From NCBI RefSeq assembly GCF_037975245.1, contig NC_092565.1, forward strand, positions 12,210,499 through 12,274,498: DNA of 64,000 bases. Reading direction: 5' to 3'. Position numbers and translations under genes: made by a program. The notes under the pieces are model-generated. The model saw only the letters and a program-made list of their open reading frames with translations. It was not told the DNA's origin and searched no databases. This DNA comes from Apostichopus japonicus. Taxonomy: Eukaryota > Echinodermata > Holothuroidea > Aspidochirotida > Stichopodidae. Below, piece after piece: positions 37,007 through 47,100 of the stretch (position 1 is the first letter of the stretch; each line of letters begins with the position of its first letter).

Positions 37007-38206
37007 CGTGTGTGTGTGTGTGTGTATAAAGCATAGCAATTAATTGACTCATTTTAGTCCGAGCTACTTTAGTCCCTGGACCTTTTTATGAAAACATTGG
37101 GAATGTAAACGTTGAATAAATTAGTCAGTCGTCTGTATTCTTAAATGAGTTAATTGTCATTCATGCATGGTACATTAGGTAAAATGAGGGAAGACTTCAA
37201 AGATCCCATTGCACGCATACATCGACATTAGTTAAAAGCAAAGGTACCAGCTTGCCGATATCTCAGGGTAGTTCTGAAAGAAAATCATTACCGTATAATG
37301 AGAATCGCGTCGTAAGCTGGATAGATTCCCAGAATCAAGGAAATTTGCTTTTGTTGTCATTACCAAATGAAACATAGTTAATTGTAACTGGTATTGGTTC
37401 GTATATGTTTGTTTCTGTTTTTACCTCCATGGTTTTGCTAACAGTTTTCTTGGTTATAATATGTCAATCATGCAGAAACTGGTACCATTTTGGGAGAACA
37501 GGGTTTAATAACGTGAAGTTCTCCCGTGAGTTGCGGGGTGTGGTATCAAGAAGGTCTTCTTGACGTACAAGAAGCATAGAAGAGACTATTCTATACCTCT
37601 ACTACTATAATGATTGGTTTTTCTGCCAGTATACCCCTCTCCAACACCTTGGTTAGGCTACTCAAATAAATTATTGAAAGTAAATAAATTATTGAAGGTA
37701 ACTTTACAATAATGACTAACGCTATACCTATAGTTGATTTGCGGACCCCGCCCCCCCCCCCACCCCCACATAAAAATAAGAAGTCCCGACCAAGTGGCCT
37801 CTCATCGTCACCTTCCATTTTCCGACCGTATATACACACCTCATTGCTCTTTTGCCAAATCTAGAAAGCTGATTTCACGTTCCCGATTCAACTACAGAGA
37901 CGTTTTTACGTCGTATAGTGTTGTATATTCTCACTGACATTGTTGACAAAGGCAGACTCACATTTGTTTTACCACTAAGATAACCGTTGTGGTTGGTTTT
38001 GTTTTTATTTGCAATTGACTCACCTTTCTGTAAGAATTTTTCTGTTGATAAACTTAAGAGAATGAGGCTTGTAATATCGGACAGCAGCAATCCAAGACTG
38101 GAGTTTTCTGGTACCTTTGAGGTTACCTTGGTAGTAGCTCCGTTTACTTCTGTAGTTTCTGGCGATACACGTCGTGTAGGAGGTATATTACTGTCACCTT
38201 CTTGAC
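22840..38206 (-). CDS. Unrecognised coiled-coil protein, C-terminal nine exons
   Basis: I do not recognise this protein. Nine exons (38206-38024, 34280-34158, 32846-32663, 31997-31815, 31021-30676, 30215-30141, 27653-27577, 27310-27144, 23018-22840) have GT-AG borders, and all eight joins keep one frame, giving 504 complete codons and a TAA. Visible features: a Leu-rich helix (LGLLLSDITSLILLSLSTEKF) near the start, written here as LLLSDITSLILLSLS; a second Leu-rich segment (LLEAAGSTIDVLYDLLEKE); Ser/Thr-rich acidic exons; a long charged helical, probably coiled-coil, part in exons 5-6 (VRKLKITVDQKL, NEVNALRQELQLTYEQVKEK); basic clusters QRRKRN and GKRKL; and a C-terminus GAGCCGGLFCCFFRRK followed by an acidic Ser tail. 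Exon 1 begins mid-codon, so more exons exist upstream (above 38206). No enzyme motif was seen. A cytoskeletal, membrane-attached scaffold is conceivable but is only inference. Confidence 0.78.
23019..27143. other. Last intron of the orphan gene
   Basis: 4.1-kb intron with no supported exon. It holds C-rich tracts (about 23416-23470), G runs (about 23667-23680) and an inverted-repeat element at 24273-24596. Confidence 0.6.
24273..24596. mobile_element. Inverted-repeat MITE, copy 1 (324 bp), 7-bp target duplication
   Basis: Ends CAGCCGAT and ATCGGGTG, flanked by identical TTCACAC (24266-24272 and 24597-24603). The interior is largely self-complementary: TAAATCTTAAAGTTTTGCACC near the left pairs with CTTTCAGATTTACAG near the right, and AGTAAGAACTGAGGAT near 24400 with ATCCTCAGTTCTTACT near 24470. 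It is related to copy 2 at 39362-39543. No coding capacity. Confidence 0.8.
27144..27310 (-). CDS. Orphan gene exon 8
   Basis: The acceptor reads CTCAAAAAAAAAACAG, with purines where a pyrimidine tract is expected, so this border is the weakest in the model. The donor is AAAAG|GTAATA. Phase 2 in, 1 out, 55 codons: ISTPDTQLLSSYAQRRKRNF, basic and Ser/Thr-Pro-rich, then SGKRKLTVPSD. Possible nuclear-localisation or phosphorylated linker. Confidence 0.65.
27577..27653 (-). CDS. Orphan gene exon 7
   Basis: Acceptor CTGATTTTTCCATATTAATAG, donor TTCCAG|GTGAAA, 77 nt, phase 0 in and 2 out, which is exactly what exons 6 and 8 require. It encodes GLFVSRFHDTIMKSPEKDVS and then DSDDS, ending in a casein-kinase-like acidic Ser stretch. 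A long (AT)n microsatellite begins about 35 bases upstream of the acceptor. Confidence 0.68.
27688..27768. repeat. (AT)n microsatellite, about 80 bp
   Basis: Uninterrupted AT dinucleotides. On the minus strand this lies just upstream of the branch/pyrimidine region of orphan-gene exon 7. Confidence 0.97.
30141..30215 (-). CDS. Orphan gene exon 6: coiled coil
   Basis: Acceptor ACTTCATATAG, donor TCGAAG|GTAAAT, 25 whole codons in phase 0. It encodes LGNEVNALRQELQLTYEQVK and EKESK, a clear heptad pattern continuing the helix of exon 5. Confidence 0.8.
30561..30616. repeat. Alternating CG, CT and AT simple-sequence tract
   Basis: GCGCACGCGTGCGCGCGCGC followed by (CT)n and (AT)n. The alternating purine-pyrimidine part can adopt Z-DNA. 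It lies about 60 bases past the donor of orphan-gene exon 5 on the minus strand. Confidence 0.9.
30676..31021 (-). CDS. Orphan gene exon 5: helical charged region
   Basis: Acceptor CCCTCCTCTTCTTACAG, the best in the gene; donor GCTCAG|GTATAT. 115 codons, phase 2 in and 0 out. After a Ser-rich start (SFLPMTSSSSHKEHDIVG) comes a long charged helical part: VRKLKITVDQKLRDSLANLS, SLREHVRKMQIRYEKATNDQ and VIMDKALATSVLAMENAQ. Heptad-like Leu/Ile/Val spacing suggests coiled coil continuing into exon 6. Confidence 0.82.
31234..31378. mobile_element. Short hAT-type MITE (145 bp)
   Basis: Left end CAGGGGCGTAGCTGGG; right end on the opposite strand TAGTGGCGTAGTGGGA, the widespread hAT CAGNGGCGTAG terminus. 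Flanks TATTAAAC and GTTTAAAC agree at 6 of 8 positions, a decayed 8-bp duplication. A G8-9 run lies inside. Located in the intron between orphan-gene exons 4 and 5. Confidence 0.7.
31815..31997 (-). CDS. Orphan gene exon 4
   Basis: Acceptor ATGGTTTACAG, donor GCCAG|GTAAGA, phase 2 on both sides. Polar, Ser-rich sequence with SPQKGKRDSYSDQHGK and SSRSLSHLDQRSLLTLDSG; several Ser/Thr-Pro or basic-Ser sites could be phosphorylated. No domain recognised. Confidence 0.75.
32663..32846 (-). CDS. Orphan gene exon 3
   Basis: Acceptor GGTTTTATCAG (alternative CAG six bases further in, at 32840, also in frame), donor TACAG|GTTAGT. It enters phase 1 and leaves phase 2. Ser/Thr/Glu-rich: VPTEITEGKGIEKSTSTDGL, then SCQSGDYLSCESELSRSLEM. 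A low-complexity regulatory linker is likely. Confidence 0.75.
33340..34050. repeat. Degenerate tandem repeat, GATAAAAAGTCGAAAnTTG words
   Basis: A run of diverged ~20-28 bp units around TTTCGA/TCGAAA and GATAAAAA (GTCGAAAGTTGGAGATAAAA, GTCGAAAATTGAAATTGTCAT, TCGAGATCAATTTTTGAGATA). The opposite orientation of similar words occurs at 41.3-42.4 kb. It lies in the intron between orphan-gene exons 2 and 3. Confidence 0.6.
34158..34280 (-). CDS. Orphan gene exon 2
   Basis: Acceptor TTTTTACTTGCAG, donor CACTG|GTAATA, phase 1 on both sides, so it could be skipped without breaking the frame. It encodes QHPSDMYPTGSKRETFQLL and then EAAGSTIDVLYDLLEKETT, a predicted amphipathic helix. Confidence 0.75.
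34975..35060. repeat. (AT)n-rich microsatellite
   Basis: Two blocks of TA dinucleotides separated by short ATTTATA/CTTAACTTA interruptions, in an intron of the orphan gene. Confidence 0.9.
35076..38023. other. Intron between orphan-gene exons 1 and 2
   Basis: No exon with acceptable borders was found. It contains a G run (36740-36753), a TA/TG microsatellite and ordinary AT-rich sequence. A 55-codon open frame on the minus strand around 35974-36136 was considered and set aside. Confidence 0.5.
36959..37026. repeat. Compound (TA)n(TG)n microsatellite
   Basis: About 38 bp of TA dinucleotides followed by about 28 bp of TG dinucleotides. Confidence 0.95.
38024..38206 (-). CDS. Orphan gene exon 1 (first recognised)
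   Basis: Minus-strand acceptor TTTTTATAG and donor AAAG|GTGAGT. 60 full codons, entering and leaving in phase 1: a Pro/Thr/Glu-rich part (NIPPTRRVSPETTEVNG) followed by a hydrophobic Leu/Ile-rich helix (LLLSDITSLILLSLSTEKF). The helix is flanked by charged residues and could be a buried coil or short membrane-associated segment. Confidence 0.72.
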
Positions 38207-38794
38207 CTATAAAAATGAAATTAGTTTACATCATTAATATCGTAACATTAAGGACGAATCTAAGTAATATAGACACGACATTGATTTAGGAAGGGATAGA
38301 GGGGAGACGGGGGGTGGGGAGGAGACGAAAGTATAAATGTAGACTGACTAGCCGTTGTATCCACTACTTGTATATCTCTCCTGTACCCAGCTGTCGGTTT
38401 AAAGTAGATAAAGTACTTTTGAGTGGGATACAAAGTATGTCATTTGGGAAACGAGACCGATCCCGAGTCATTAGATTCCGAGTCCGAGTCAAGGCCGAAG
38501 ACATCACTGTCCTTGTCGAGTCGCGTCACAGAATTCGACAATGTAAATTACAATGTATTAAGTACCCGAGTACTATTTTTGAGGTTTTAATGCAAGCAGA
38601 ACTTTGTACTTAGTTACATCGTTCAGTAACTTGAATCCATTAATGCTAAAATACTCATTCTCGATTTAAAGTACTTGATACACACTCGTTAAAACAATAG
38701 TGATTCGTAAATGTTTCTATCCTGTTGTCTTGTTATAGAATTCCTTGGCAGTCTATAAGTATTACTTTCCATCTCTCGTATATCTCTTGTATAT

Positions 38795-38826
38795 CTATAT
38801 ATATATATATATATATTTATATATGT

Positions 38827-38870
<44 letters not shown>
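38795..38870. repeat. (AT)n microsatellite
   Basis: TA dinucleotides with a few TATTTATATATG and GTATATG interruptions. Confidence 0.93.
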
Positions 38871-38872
<2 letters not shown>

Positions 38873-39361
38873 GAAAACCAGAAAAATAAGATATGACTCA
38901 TAATTGACAAATAAGGAGTAAACTTTTAGAACTTATATATAGGAATTTTCGGTACCCCTGGGACCTTCGTCAGCAATACTTGACAGTCAAATGAATTATG
39001 AGTCATATCTGATATATCAATATATATATATATTAATATTGTGTATTCTTGCCGTATGTTCAATCTCTAACTGTTCACTACCCTGAAAAAGTTAGTTTTG
39101 CGATACTTTTTCCTTTATATTGTCTTTTTGTTTGTTTTTTGTTTCACGGTCACTAGCTTTGGTAAACAGTATTGTGTCTTTCAAGTGTCCATTATATGTA
39201 ATATAAATTCTTTGTGTATACTACTTTGTCAGTGAGTTATAAACATATGAGAAAAATGAAGCTGCAATACTTATATTAGATCATAACATGAAAGAACAAG
39301 TAATGATTTATTCTCATACAATATCAACAATGAACTCATCTATACGTTTCTGTGCTTTAAA

Positions 39362-39543
39362 CAACCGATTCACACAGAAATCTTAAAACTTTGTACCCCA
39401 GTAAAAACTAGATGTGCTGACTAATCTGCTTATTCGGTAGCATGTGCTATTTAAGTTTACGGTACCAGCACGATCCAGCTTTTACTTTGGTACAAAACTT
39501 TAAGATTTTCAATAGTAACTGTGTTCTTTATCTGTATCGGGTG
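39362..39543. mobile_element. Inverted-repeat MITE, copy 2 (182 bp)
   Basis: Ends CAACCGAT and ATCGGGTG with flanks CTTTAAA and TTTTAAA (6 of 7 identical). The interior shares CACACAGA, AATCTTAAA(A/G)(C/T)TTTG, GTAGCATGTGCTATT and CTTTGGTACA with copy 1 at 24273-24596. A deletion relative to copy 1 removed its central part. Confidence 0.75.
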
Positions 39544-41329
39544 TTTTAAAGGTAGCTTGGTGTACCTCCTACAAGCTACGGAGAGCTATTTGATCGAATG
39601 AAAACATAGTTTGAAAGAAGAAGTCCAAGAATAATGAAACAATCATAATACTAAATATGTATGTCGTTTTGCAATGTTGACATTTGTTATTTGTATCGCA
39701 GACAAATGGGGTATTTTATTTGTTTGTTGATATATGTTCATGCTGTTGTGATTTTCGAAGTTCGTGAAATAGCTCTCAAGTGGTAACACGTAAACAATTG
39801 AGTAAATATTTTGTGGGTATAAAGATCAAACAGGAAATATTGCTAAGCAAGTAATAAAAAAATCATCAACCTTCTCCGTCTAACCCCCCCCCCCCCTCCC
39901 TCACAAACTATTCCCCATTCCCTAAAATGAGCTCCTTGAGTCTCATGCGCATGCGCCCTGGATACAGAACACATCGCACCCGTTACGGTCAATATAGCTT
40001 TCAATTATACCAGTTGTCGCAACTGCTCCAAGGAACTTATGGAACGCCAAAAGGAACAATAACAAATGTTGTAAAATGACGTAATTCCTAAGTAACCACC
40101 CAGTGACGGCCATTTGTGATTTGCCACTAATAATTATAACGCCTTGATTTTCCCGACGATGTCTCCCATCCGCCTCCGTATTTCATTCACGCTGCTCAAG
40201 AAAGTTCGACTTACTCGATTAATTAGCATATAGGTCTACAACCGAGCGGGTACATGATCAACTCAAGATAAATGGAATCTCCCTAAAGAGCTTTTCCCCG
40301 AAAGGAATAAATACATAGCTGAGCACGAGTTCGACTATATATACATAATACAAGGGTGAATGATCTGCATGTTTTTTGGAGGAGTTCTTTAAAAAAAATG
40401 TTCCCCTCTTCGCTGGATGTACCTCAAGTATTTCAACCTGTTTACAATAAATAATGGAATGGAGCCGAAGAGCTGGTTAGAATCAAATTTCAATAATCAA
40501 ACCTGCAGGACCTGTGACTGTATGCTATATCATAAAGCATTAGTATAATGCGATGAATTTCACTCAAATTTCAGGGCAAGAAAATAACCCGCCGGCGAAA
40601 CATTTTTAGTAAGTTTTAATAAATAGAAAGGAACCGGACTTATTCTGACCGTTTGACACTTATCTTCTACTGAAATGTAAAATCTTCGAAGTTATTTAAG
40701 TAATACGTTAATTAAGTAATACATCATAGCAAACAAAGCTTAAAGGAGACATGCACACACACTCAACCATCGTCATCATTGGTTTATATGATACAGATAA
40801 CACTCATGAACAACACCCCCAAAGCAACTAAGAAAAAGAAAGAAAAAACTTACTCCATTTGGGAGATATCCCAAAACTATTTGTTTAGTTTGGGCAATGG
40901 AGTCACTATAGGAGCAAGGGGGAGGGTAGACATGGCGCTTTTGTTTATTTAATCAGGAAGAAATTCAGCTGTGTCCGAATGAACGATGACACCATTACGA
41001 AAATATTTTTTCATCGAATATTTGGTAAATTGTTGACCAATATACATATCATTTCTTTCGATTTCATATCATCAATTTTAACAGAGTCAATAGTTCTATC
41101 TCTCGTCGAATAACCGAACCATATCCTGACCTTGCTCGATAGAACAAGCTTTTTTCATCTGCAGTAAAACACCGTTTATATCCGAGCTGGTCAGTACCAC
41201 CGATAGTTTGAAAGATATTTCATAGAATTGACCGTTTCTGTTTGGCCAATTTCGGCGTCAGATTTAGCTTATGTTCGTGAACACGTTTGTTGGTCGTGTC
41301 CACAGAAGAATTTGTATTTGTAACGATGC

Positions 41330-42370
41330 TATTCGAAATTTTAACTTTCCATCACGTACTCGTAAATGTTGTGTCCTGAAAAGTTAACGTCTTATCTTTC
41401 GAAGTTTTATCTCATATTATTGATGTTTATTTTAAAGCTTTAATACGTTAGCCCAATATTTTGACGTTTGGTCTCGAAACTTTCAAACGTTTTACCTCAA
41501 TATTTTGACAATTCATCTCCCAATTTTGATAGCTTACCCCCCCCCCCCCATCCCCCCTCAAAATATATTATTTTATTGCGAATTTTCTTATGTGATATGC
41601 AAAATACTACGACAATCATATTGAAATTGTTTGACATCTTAGCGCAAAACGTTTGACGCTTTTATCTCGAAATTTGAGCAAGTTTGATATTGAAATTTTG
41701 TACTTCTTATCTTGTTTTACCTTGATATCCCAACGACATTTAATATTTCTTTATAAGGGCTGATAGAAAGTAGGTGTTCAATAAGAGTACGGGTTTCGCA
41801 CTACCTCCTCCATCACAGAAGTAAAGGCAAGTTCTAGTCAAAGTTATGTAAAAGACCACAAGTCGGTTCTGTTATTTGGTACAAGCATTATAAACTTTAC
41901 CTCTAGCAGCTTCCATTTCTTTCACAACAGATTTCCGATTCGCTTAGACCTTCCCTTTCTTATATTTTATCCATTTTCAAATCTCTGGGCGATACAGTTC
42001 CGCCATCATCTTGTCGGCCACAGCGTGTATGGATGGTTGTATAACCCACTCAGTACAGTCTCGGTCGAGCTTGACTTGACCCTTGACCTAATCTGCTATT
42101 GTACGTGTGTTTTATTCAATTACGTAACGCCAAATGCCGACCACATTCCTTAACCCCGTACACTTAGTTATATGTTGAGCCCTGATGCATTGGCTTTTAC
42201 CAATACGGTGGTTTATTATGGGTATGGTGCAATCAAAAACTCAATCAAAGAAAATACAAAAGTCGAAATGCCGACGTTTAAATCTTGACTTGGAATCTCG
42301 AAATTTGTTGTTTTTGTTTTGTTCTTTTAATTTCGAAATTTTGGCCCTTTTATCTCTGTTTTCCTTTCCT
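41330..42370. repeat. Degenerate tandem repeat, opposite orientation to 33.3-34.0 kb
   Basis: Diverged units with TTATCTCGAAATTT, TTTGACGTTTGGTCTCGAAA, ATATTTTGACAATTCATCTC and CTTTTATCTCGAAATTTG. These are reverse complements of the words in the 33.3-34.0 kb block. A C10 run and a G/C-poor unrelated stretch interrupt it. Confidence 0.5.
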
Positions 42371-42525
42371 TTATGTTTTATTTGCCTTCTGATTTTCTAT
42401 GCCCCGGGTACTGGGTCCGTGTCCATTTTGACCTAATAGTTAATCCGGCCCATGCCCATCTCCCCGCCCATATCAGCGATTTAATCGGTAAATATCTTAA
42501 AAATTAAAGAACAACAAAAACAGTG

Positions 42526-42570
42526 GCGTAGCTAGGACTTCATGGGCTCCGGGTAAAGAGTGAGAGCCAC
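42526..42570 (+). mobile_element. Solitary hAT-like terminus
   Basis: CAGTGGCGTAGCTAGGACTT is a textbook hAT-type end, but no complementary right end or target duplication was found nearby, so only a fragment or a degenerate copy is supported. Confidence 0.4.
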
Positions 42571-43639
42571 GGCTCCTTACCTTACCCTTTACCCTTACTT
42601 GATTAAAGCTGCACTTTCCTAATGAATTCCAAAATCCGTGAATAACGTTTACTATAGCTTCTAAATAGTCTTAATAGAGTCTATAGAGATAAACAGATGA
42701 GAGAGAAGAATGCTTAGTGTGTATGTGGGTGTGTGTGTGTGTGTGTGCATTTAAAACAACTTCTCCTAAATGCCCCTATAAACTGTACACTTTTTTTTTT
42801 CATTCATAATACTAAAAATTACCAAATGACTTCTTTTTTTTACACTGCTGACGAAAAATCTCTACCTGTCGATGTCAATAACTTTTTCCTCATTCTGGCT
42901 TGTGGTTATAAAGCCAATTATCAACGAAATAAGACATACTAAGGTAATATGCAATCATTGAAATAATGAAGACTGGCACATGTGATTCATTTGCTCAGTG
43001 ATGTCGGAACCAACGCTTGTGGGCCCCAGGGGCATCGAGGGGGCCAGGTTCAACGAACTACTTGAATCGCCTATCAAACAATATAAAAAACTCTATCAGA
43101 AAACGATGGATTTTGCATTAATCTCAACACTGAGTAACAAAATGTGTTTCAGTTTGGAAAGCCTATACGTCGGTATTTTGTCCAAACAGTGAAAATGAGG
43201 ACACTCAGTAGGAAGTTTAACATAGTGATTATCTGGGCTCCTTCTGCATGCAGAAAATACCGTATCTAGCTGGCCAATCATATCCGCGTATAGAGCTAGT
43301 ACTAGAAAAGCCACCCACCCCCCCCGCCCTCCTCCACTCCTCGACGGATATCTCGTTTAATGTTCTTCTATATCCGTGACTATGTGGATAATAAATATTT
43401 AAGTGACCCTGATTAGTAAAATTCCTACCTTATTTGCATTTGCCGTGAATTTCTCGTTGTCTTGTTTGCAATTTTTCTTATCTAATAATGTTTACTCCTG
43501 GTAACATTTACTGCTTATGAGTAGCGGAGTCTCTAGTGGTCACCCACGGTACCGAGTGGGATCAGAAATCCATATCTGGAAGTGGGGATAAAAAGCTATC
43601 CGCGTAACTGTTTGTGTCTGTTACATCGACAATTTTGTG

Positions 43640-44180
43640 GTAACCCCCCCCCCCCCCGGCTCCTAAACGGCTGGACCGTTCAAACTTGGTTGAAAGGTAC
43701 CCCATGACATGAATTTGTGTCTCGCTGAGCCTCAGAACGAAAGGTCAAAGCCAGAGGTCAAAGGTAAAATGATGTAAAAATGCCTTTTTGCTATACATTT
43801 GAGTTGACATGAAATGTTCAGAGGTATAGCAGGAATGCCAATTACATTCAAAATATGTGGTAACCGTGGTAACAGGTCAAAATTTCAAATGCTTATTTTT
43901 TAGAGCAAAGTTGTGTCAAAAACTCCTCTGGTACGGCTGGGCCGATATTCTTCAAATTTGATAGGAAGGTGCCCCATAATACCACCTCTTGCCTCGTAAA
44001 CCTTCAGAACAAAAGGTCTTTGTCAAATTAAGTGAAAAGTGATGTTTTGCTATCACTCCAAGGAGAACATTGTTTCGACCTGCAAGCGTCACATATATAA
44101 TGGGAATGTCAAGAACTGTTAAACATGTGGTTACCATGGTATAAAAAAGGCACAGGTCAGAGGTCAAGGGTCAAATTAAG
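43640..44180. repeat. Two diverged ~260-bp direct repeats rich in AGGTCA words
   Basis: Unit 1 has ACGGCTGGACCGTTCAAACT, GGTACCCCATGACATGAA and CCTCAGAACGAAAGGTCAAAG. Unit 2 has ACGGCTGGGCCGATATTC, GGTGCCCCATAATACC and CCTTCAGAACAAAAGGTC. AGGTCAAAGGTA and AGGTCAGAGGTCAAGGGTCAA follow. Related to the sequence around 19.8-20.0 kb. Such AGGTCA-rich units are dispersed repeats in many marine invertebrates (from general knowledge). Confidence 0.6.
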
Positions 44181-47100
44181 CAAAGACCGACTTATTTTCA
44201 AAGTATATAGAGTTACAATGGCGACTGGGGTGAATACTCATGTGGTAAAAGTACAAAATGCTGTATTGTTTAGTGTGGCGTTTATGAATGAGGGGGTGTG
44301 AATGTGTGAATGAACATGTATAGTCCACAAGCAATTATTCATCAAAGATGTGAAAGATGACGTATGAAACTCCGTAGATTGCCAGGCTCTTGATTTGTCT
44401 TGCATTTGTTTCTTTGCCTTAATTCTTCGCCTCTTTGACCCAGAAAATGAACAGCCTGCAATAAACAAAATAAAATAAGAAGTGAAGGTAAGCTAAGTAA
44501 GAATCAACTGCTCCCCCCCCCCGTGACGTCACACATTCAACAACATATCAGTTCCGCGATGTGATAATTAAGTTAAATTATTCCGTAGTGATTGAATCAA
44601 GACCTTTCAAAACGCACTGATTCGTATGTGTAATTTATCATTTCCATGGATCATGCCCTACAAATGTCTGAAAGAAAGTCTCAGCTTTTACCGGTTTTCT
44701 TCTTCTCAGCAATCGCTCGTTCCACCCACACAGAATTAGAGCTACGTTAATAACAGATAAGCAACGAAATGGATCTCAGGGGAACCTAAATAATAAGGGC
44801 GGCCATCAAATTGTTCAATAACTGAATTAAGCACAAACCCTACTTTTCAGCCTTTACATCGATGCCCAAAAAATAAACGAACAATTAAATTACGTTCGAA
44901 AATAGTTTGTATAAAGGAATAACAGAAACTAATATATTTGTAGAGAATAGTTTTAATTTGATCAAAATCTAGGACAAAAATTAGGCAAGGAAGAGCGTTT
45001 TCTCTAAAGTTCACTAAAAATTCATTTGGTTTGCTAAAGCAGTATTGAGACAACAGTAGTATGCAACAGTTCTGTGACCTGCACCTTGATTAATAGTTCA
45101 TCACGTTATTGTTTTATTAAAATATCTAAGGCAGATCCTAAAATATAGAAAAGCCACCCCACGTAGCATACTTTATTTCTGGTATTTTTCCTTCCATTGC
45201 CCCTGACTGAGGAAACATTTTAAAAAGACTCAGTCTGCGTATGCAGCTAAGGACAACCTTAACACTAAACACGACAAACAAATGCGAAAGTTGTAACGCT
45301 CCATTGAAAACTCAGCATAATTTGTGGTTTTGAAAGTCGGCTAAAAGGAATTGAAATGATTTCAAACACGTGTTTGATCTTGACGTAATCTACAGACCAA
45401 GATGCAAAGGACAAGTTTTTATAACCTGAATCGATAGTAAAATATCATATTTCCTAAAATATGAATTTCATAAGTTCAAAACTATCCTATCTGTCTTGGA
45501 GTTCTGCTGTTCTTGATTACCAGCTGTTATCACTTAACCTACCTACTAAACCACGATCAGAAACAGCCAGAATTAAAGATGCACTGCACTATTAGCTATT
45601 ACTATGGACGCCAAAGAGAGATATGGAACGCCAAAAGAGAAACAATTCTATCTATTCATAGATACCGAGGTTGTTTCGTAACTTTCAACAGGTGTTGTAG
45701 AGACTCATGACCCGGGTCACAACACATTGAAGTAAAGAGACTCGAAGAACAATGTAAATATTGTCCCCATAAATCAATACAGTGACTAGAGTCATTGACT
45801 CGAGTCTAGGGGAAAATATCACTGGTATAGTGACTCGACACGTGACCGTTTCAATTCTGCCTTCAACACAAATATACGCTTATAGTAGCATAACGTTCCG
45901 TAACAAATAACACTACTTATACTTTCAACAGGAACGTTTGAAGATAAAAAACAAAGTCACAAGCAACATCATTGTTACATCATTACGTCAGGGTACGTTA
46001 CGCAAGGAAGACATGGTAGTCCATTTGATAATTTTAATTATCTTTATCTTGCGTAATGTTTTCATACGGAGTGTAGCAGGGAGCAGGGTAGAGGGGGGGG
46101 GGGTTGGTCATCGCGAAAAATATTATCACAATTATAATTGTAAGCATTTCATCTCCTTTAACGGAAGCGTTAAAATACTTTACATCTTGCCTCTTGCACG
46201 TGATATTATATTTCGGCTGTAAGCAAAATCCCCCCCCCCCCCCCAAAAAAAAAAAAAAAAAAAAGAAAAAAGAAAAAATAGGAATAGGAATAGGAAAGGA
46301 AAAGGTAGAGAGCGGGGTGAAAGAGTTAGAGAGAGAGATATAAAGATGGAAAAGGACGAATATATTCCTGTACTCCTCATGTATAACGAAACCCTGACCA
46401 GCTCACGAATCATTACACAGACTATACCATCTTTCTTATCATGCCTCTAAGTCTTTTTTTCTCAAAAAAAAACAAAACATTGCCAATTGAATATGATTTG
46501 CACCTGCTCCCGTCGTGCATATTGAATTATGCAGTACTATATCTAACATAAGGAAAACAAGCACACATAAAATATCATGTTCTCAATTTTGTTTTCTTCA
46601 AAAAATTCAGTAAAACAGACTCTGTGATTTTGTGTTGTATTAGTTCAGAATCTTACCCTACTGTGTTATGCTCTAGAAATTCTAACATGAAGCTAGTGAC
46701 AATGTAGCATATAGCTTAAATATATTAAATCCATATCAGTGAGTGGATCCCCGCTTCGCTTTGCTGCTAATACTCTTCGCGTTAGATTTTTCCTTGAAAT
46801 TATAAACATTTGGAATTGCGGATATTTCAGATAAGATTCATTATATACACATATGATATAGTATCCGTACATACCTATATGCAATATCAACATCAATGAT
46901 CACGCGATCACATGTCTATATCGACAGTATGTTGTTAATGTTGCGGTTCCGGTACACAAGACGGTAGGAACTCGCGAGGATTAAACCAATACATTGCACA
47001 TGCATCTGTCGGAGTGCAGAGCTAAGGTTTAATGCACCGTATCAAGTGCGCGCAAAGTTACTTCAACGCGCTCCATATACGCCTCCTATACTTGCGCATT

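Larger units (their letters stand above)
38207..41300. other. Region upstream of the first recognised orphan-gene exon; no gene seen
   Basis: Since exon 1 starts mid-codon, this must begin with intron. No further minus-strand exon in matching phase was recognised. It contains GAGTCCGAGTCA-type repeats near 38460-38530, an (AT)n tract and one MITE. Confidence 0.45.

Noticed and set aside
44380-44475. Minus-strand segment after TTTATTGCAG reading VHFLGQRGEELRQRNK
   Set aside because: Good acceptor, but no usable donor before the stop and no phase-compatible link to the orphan gene.
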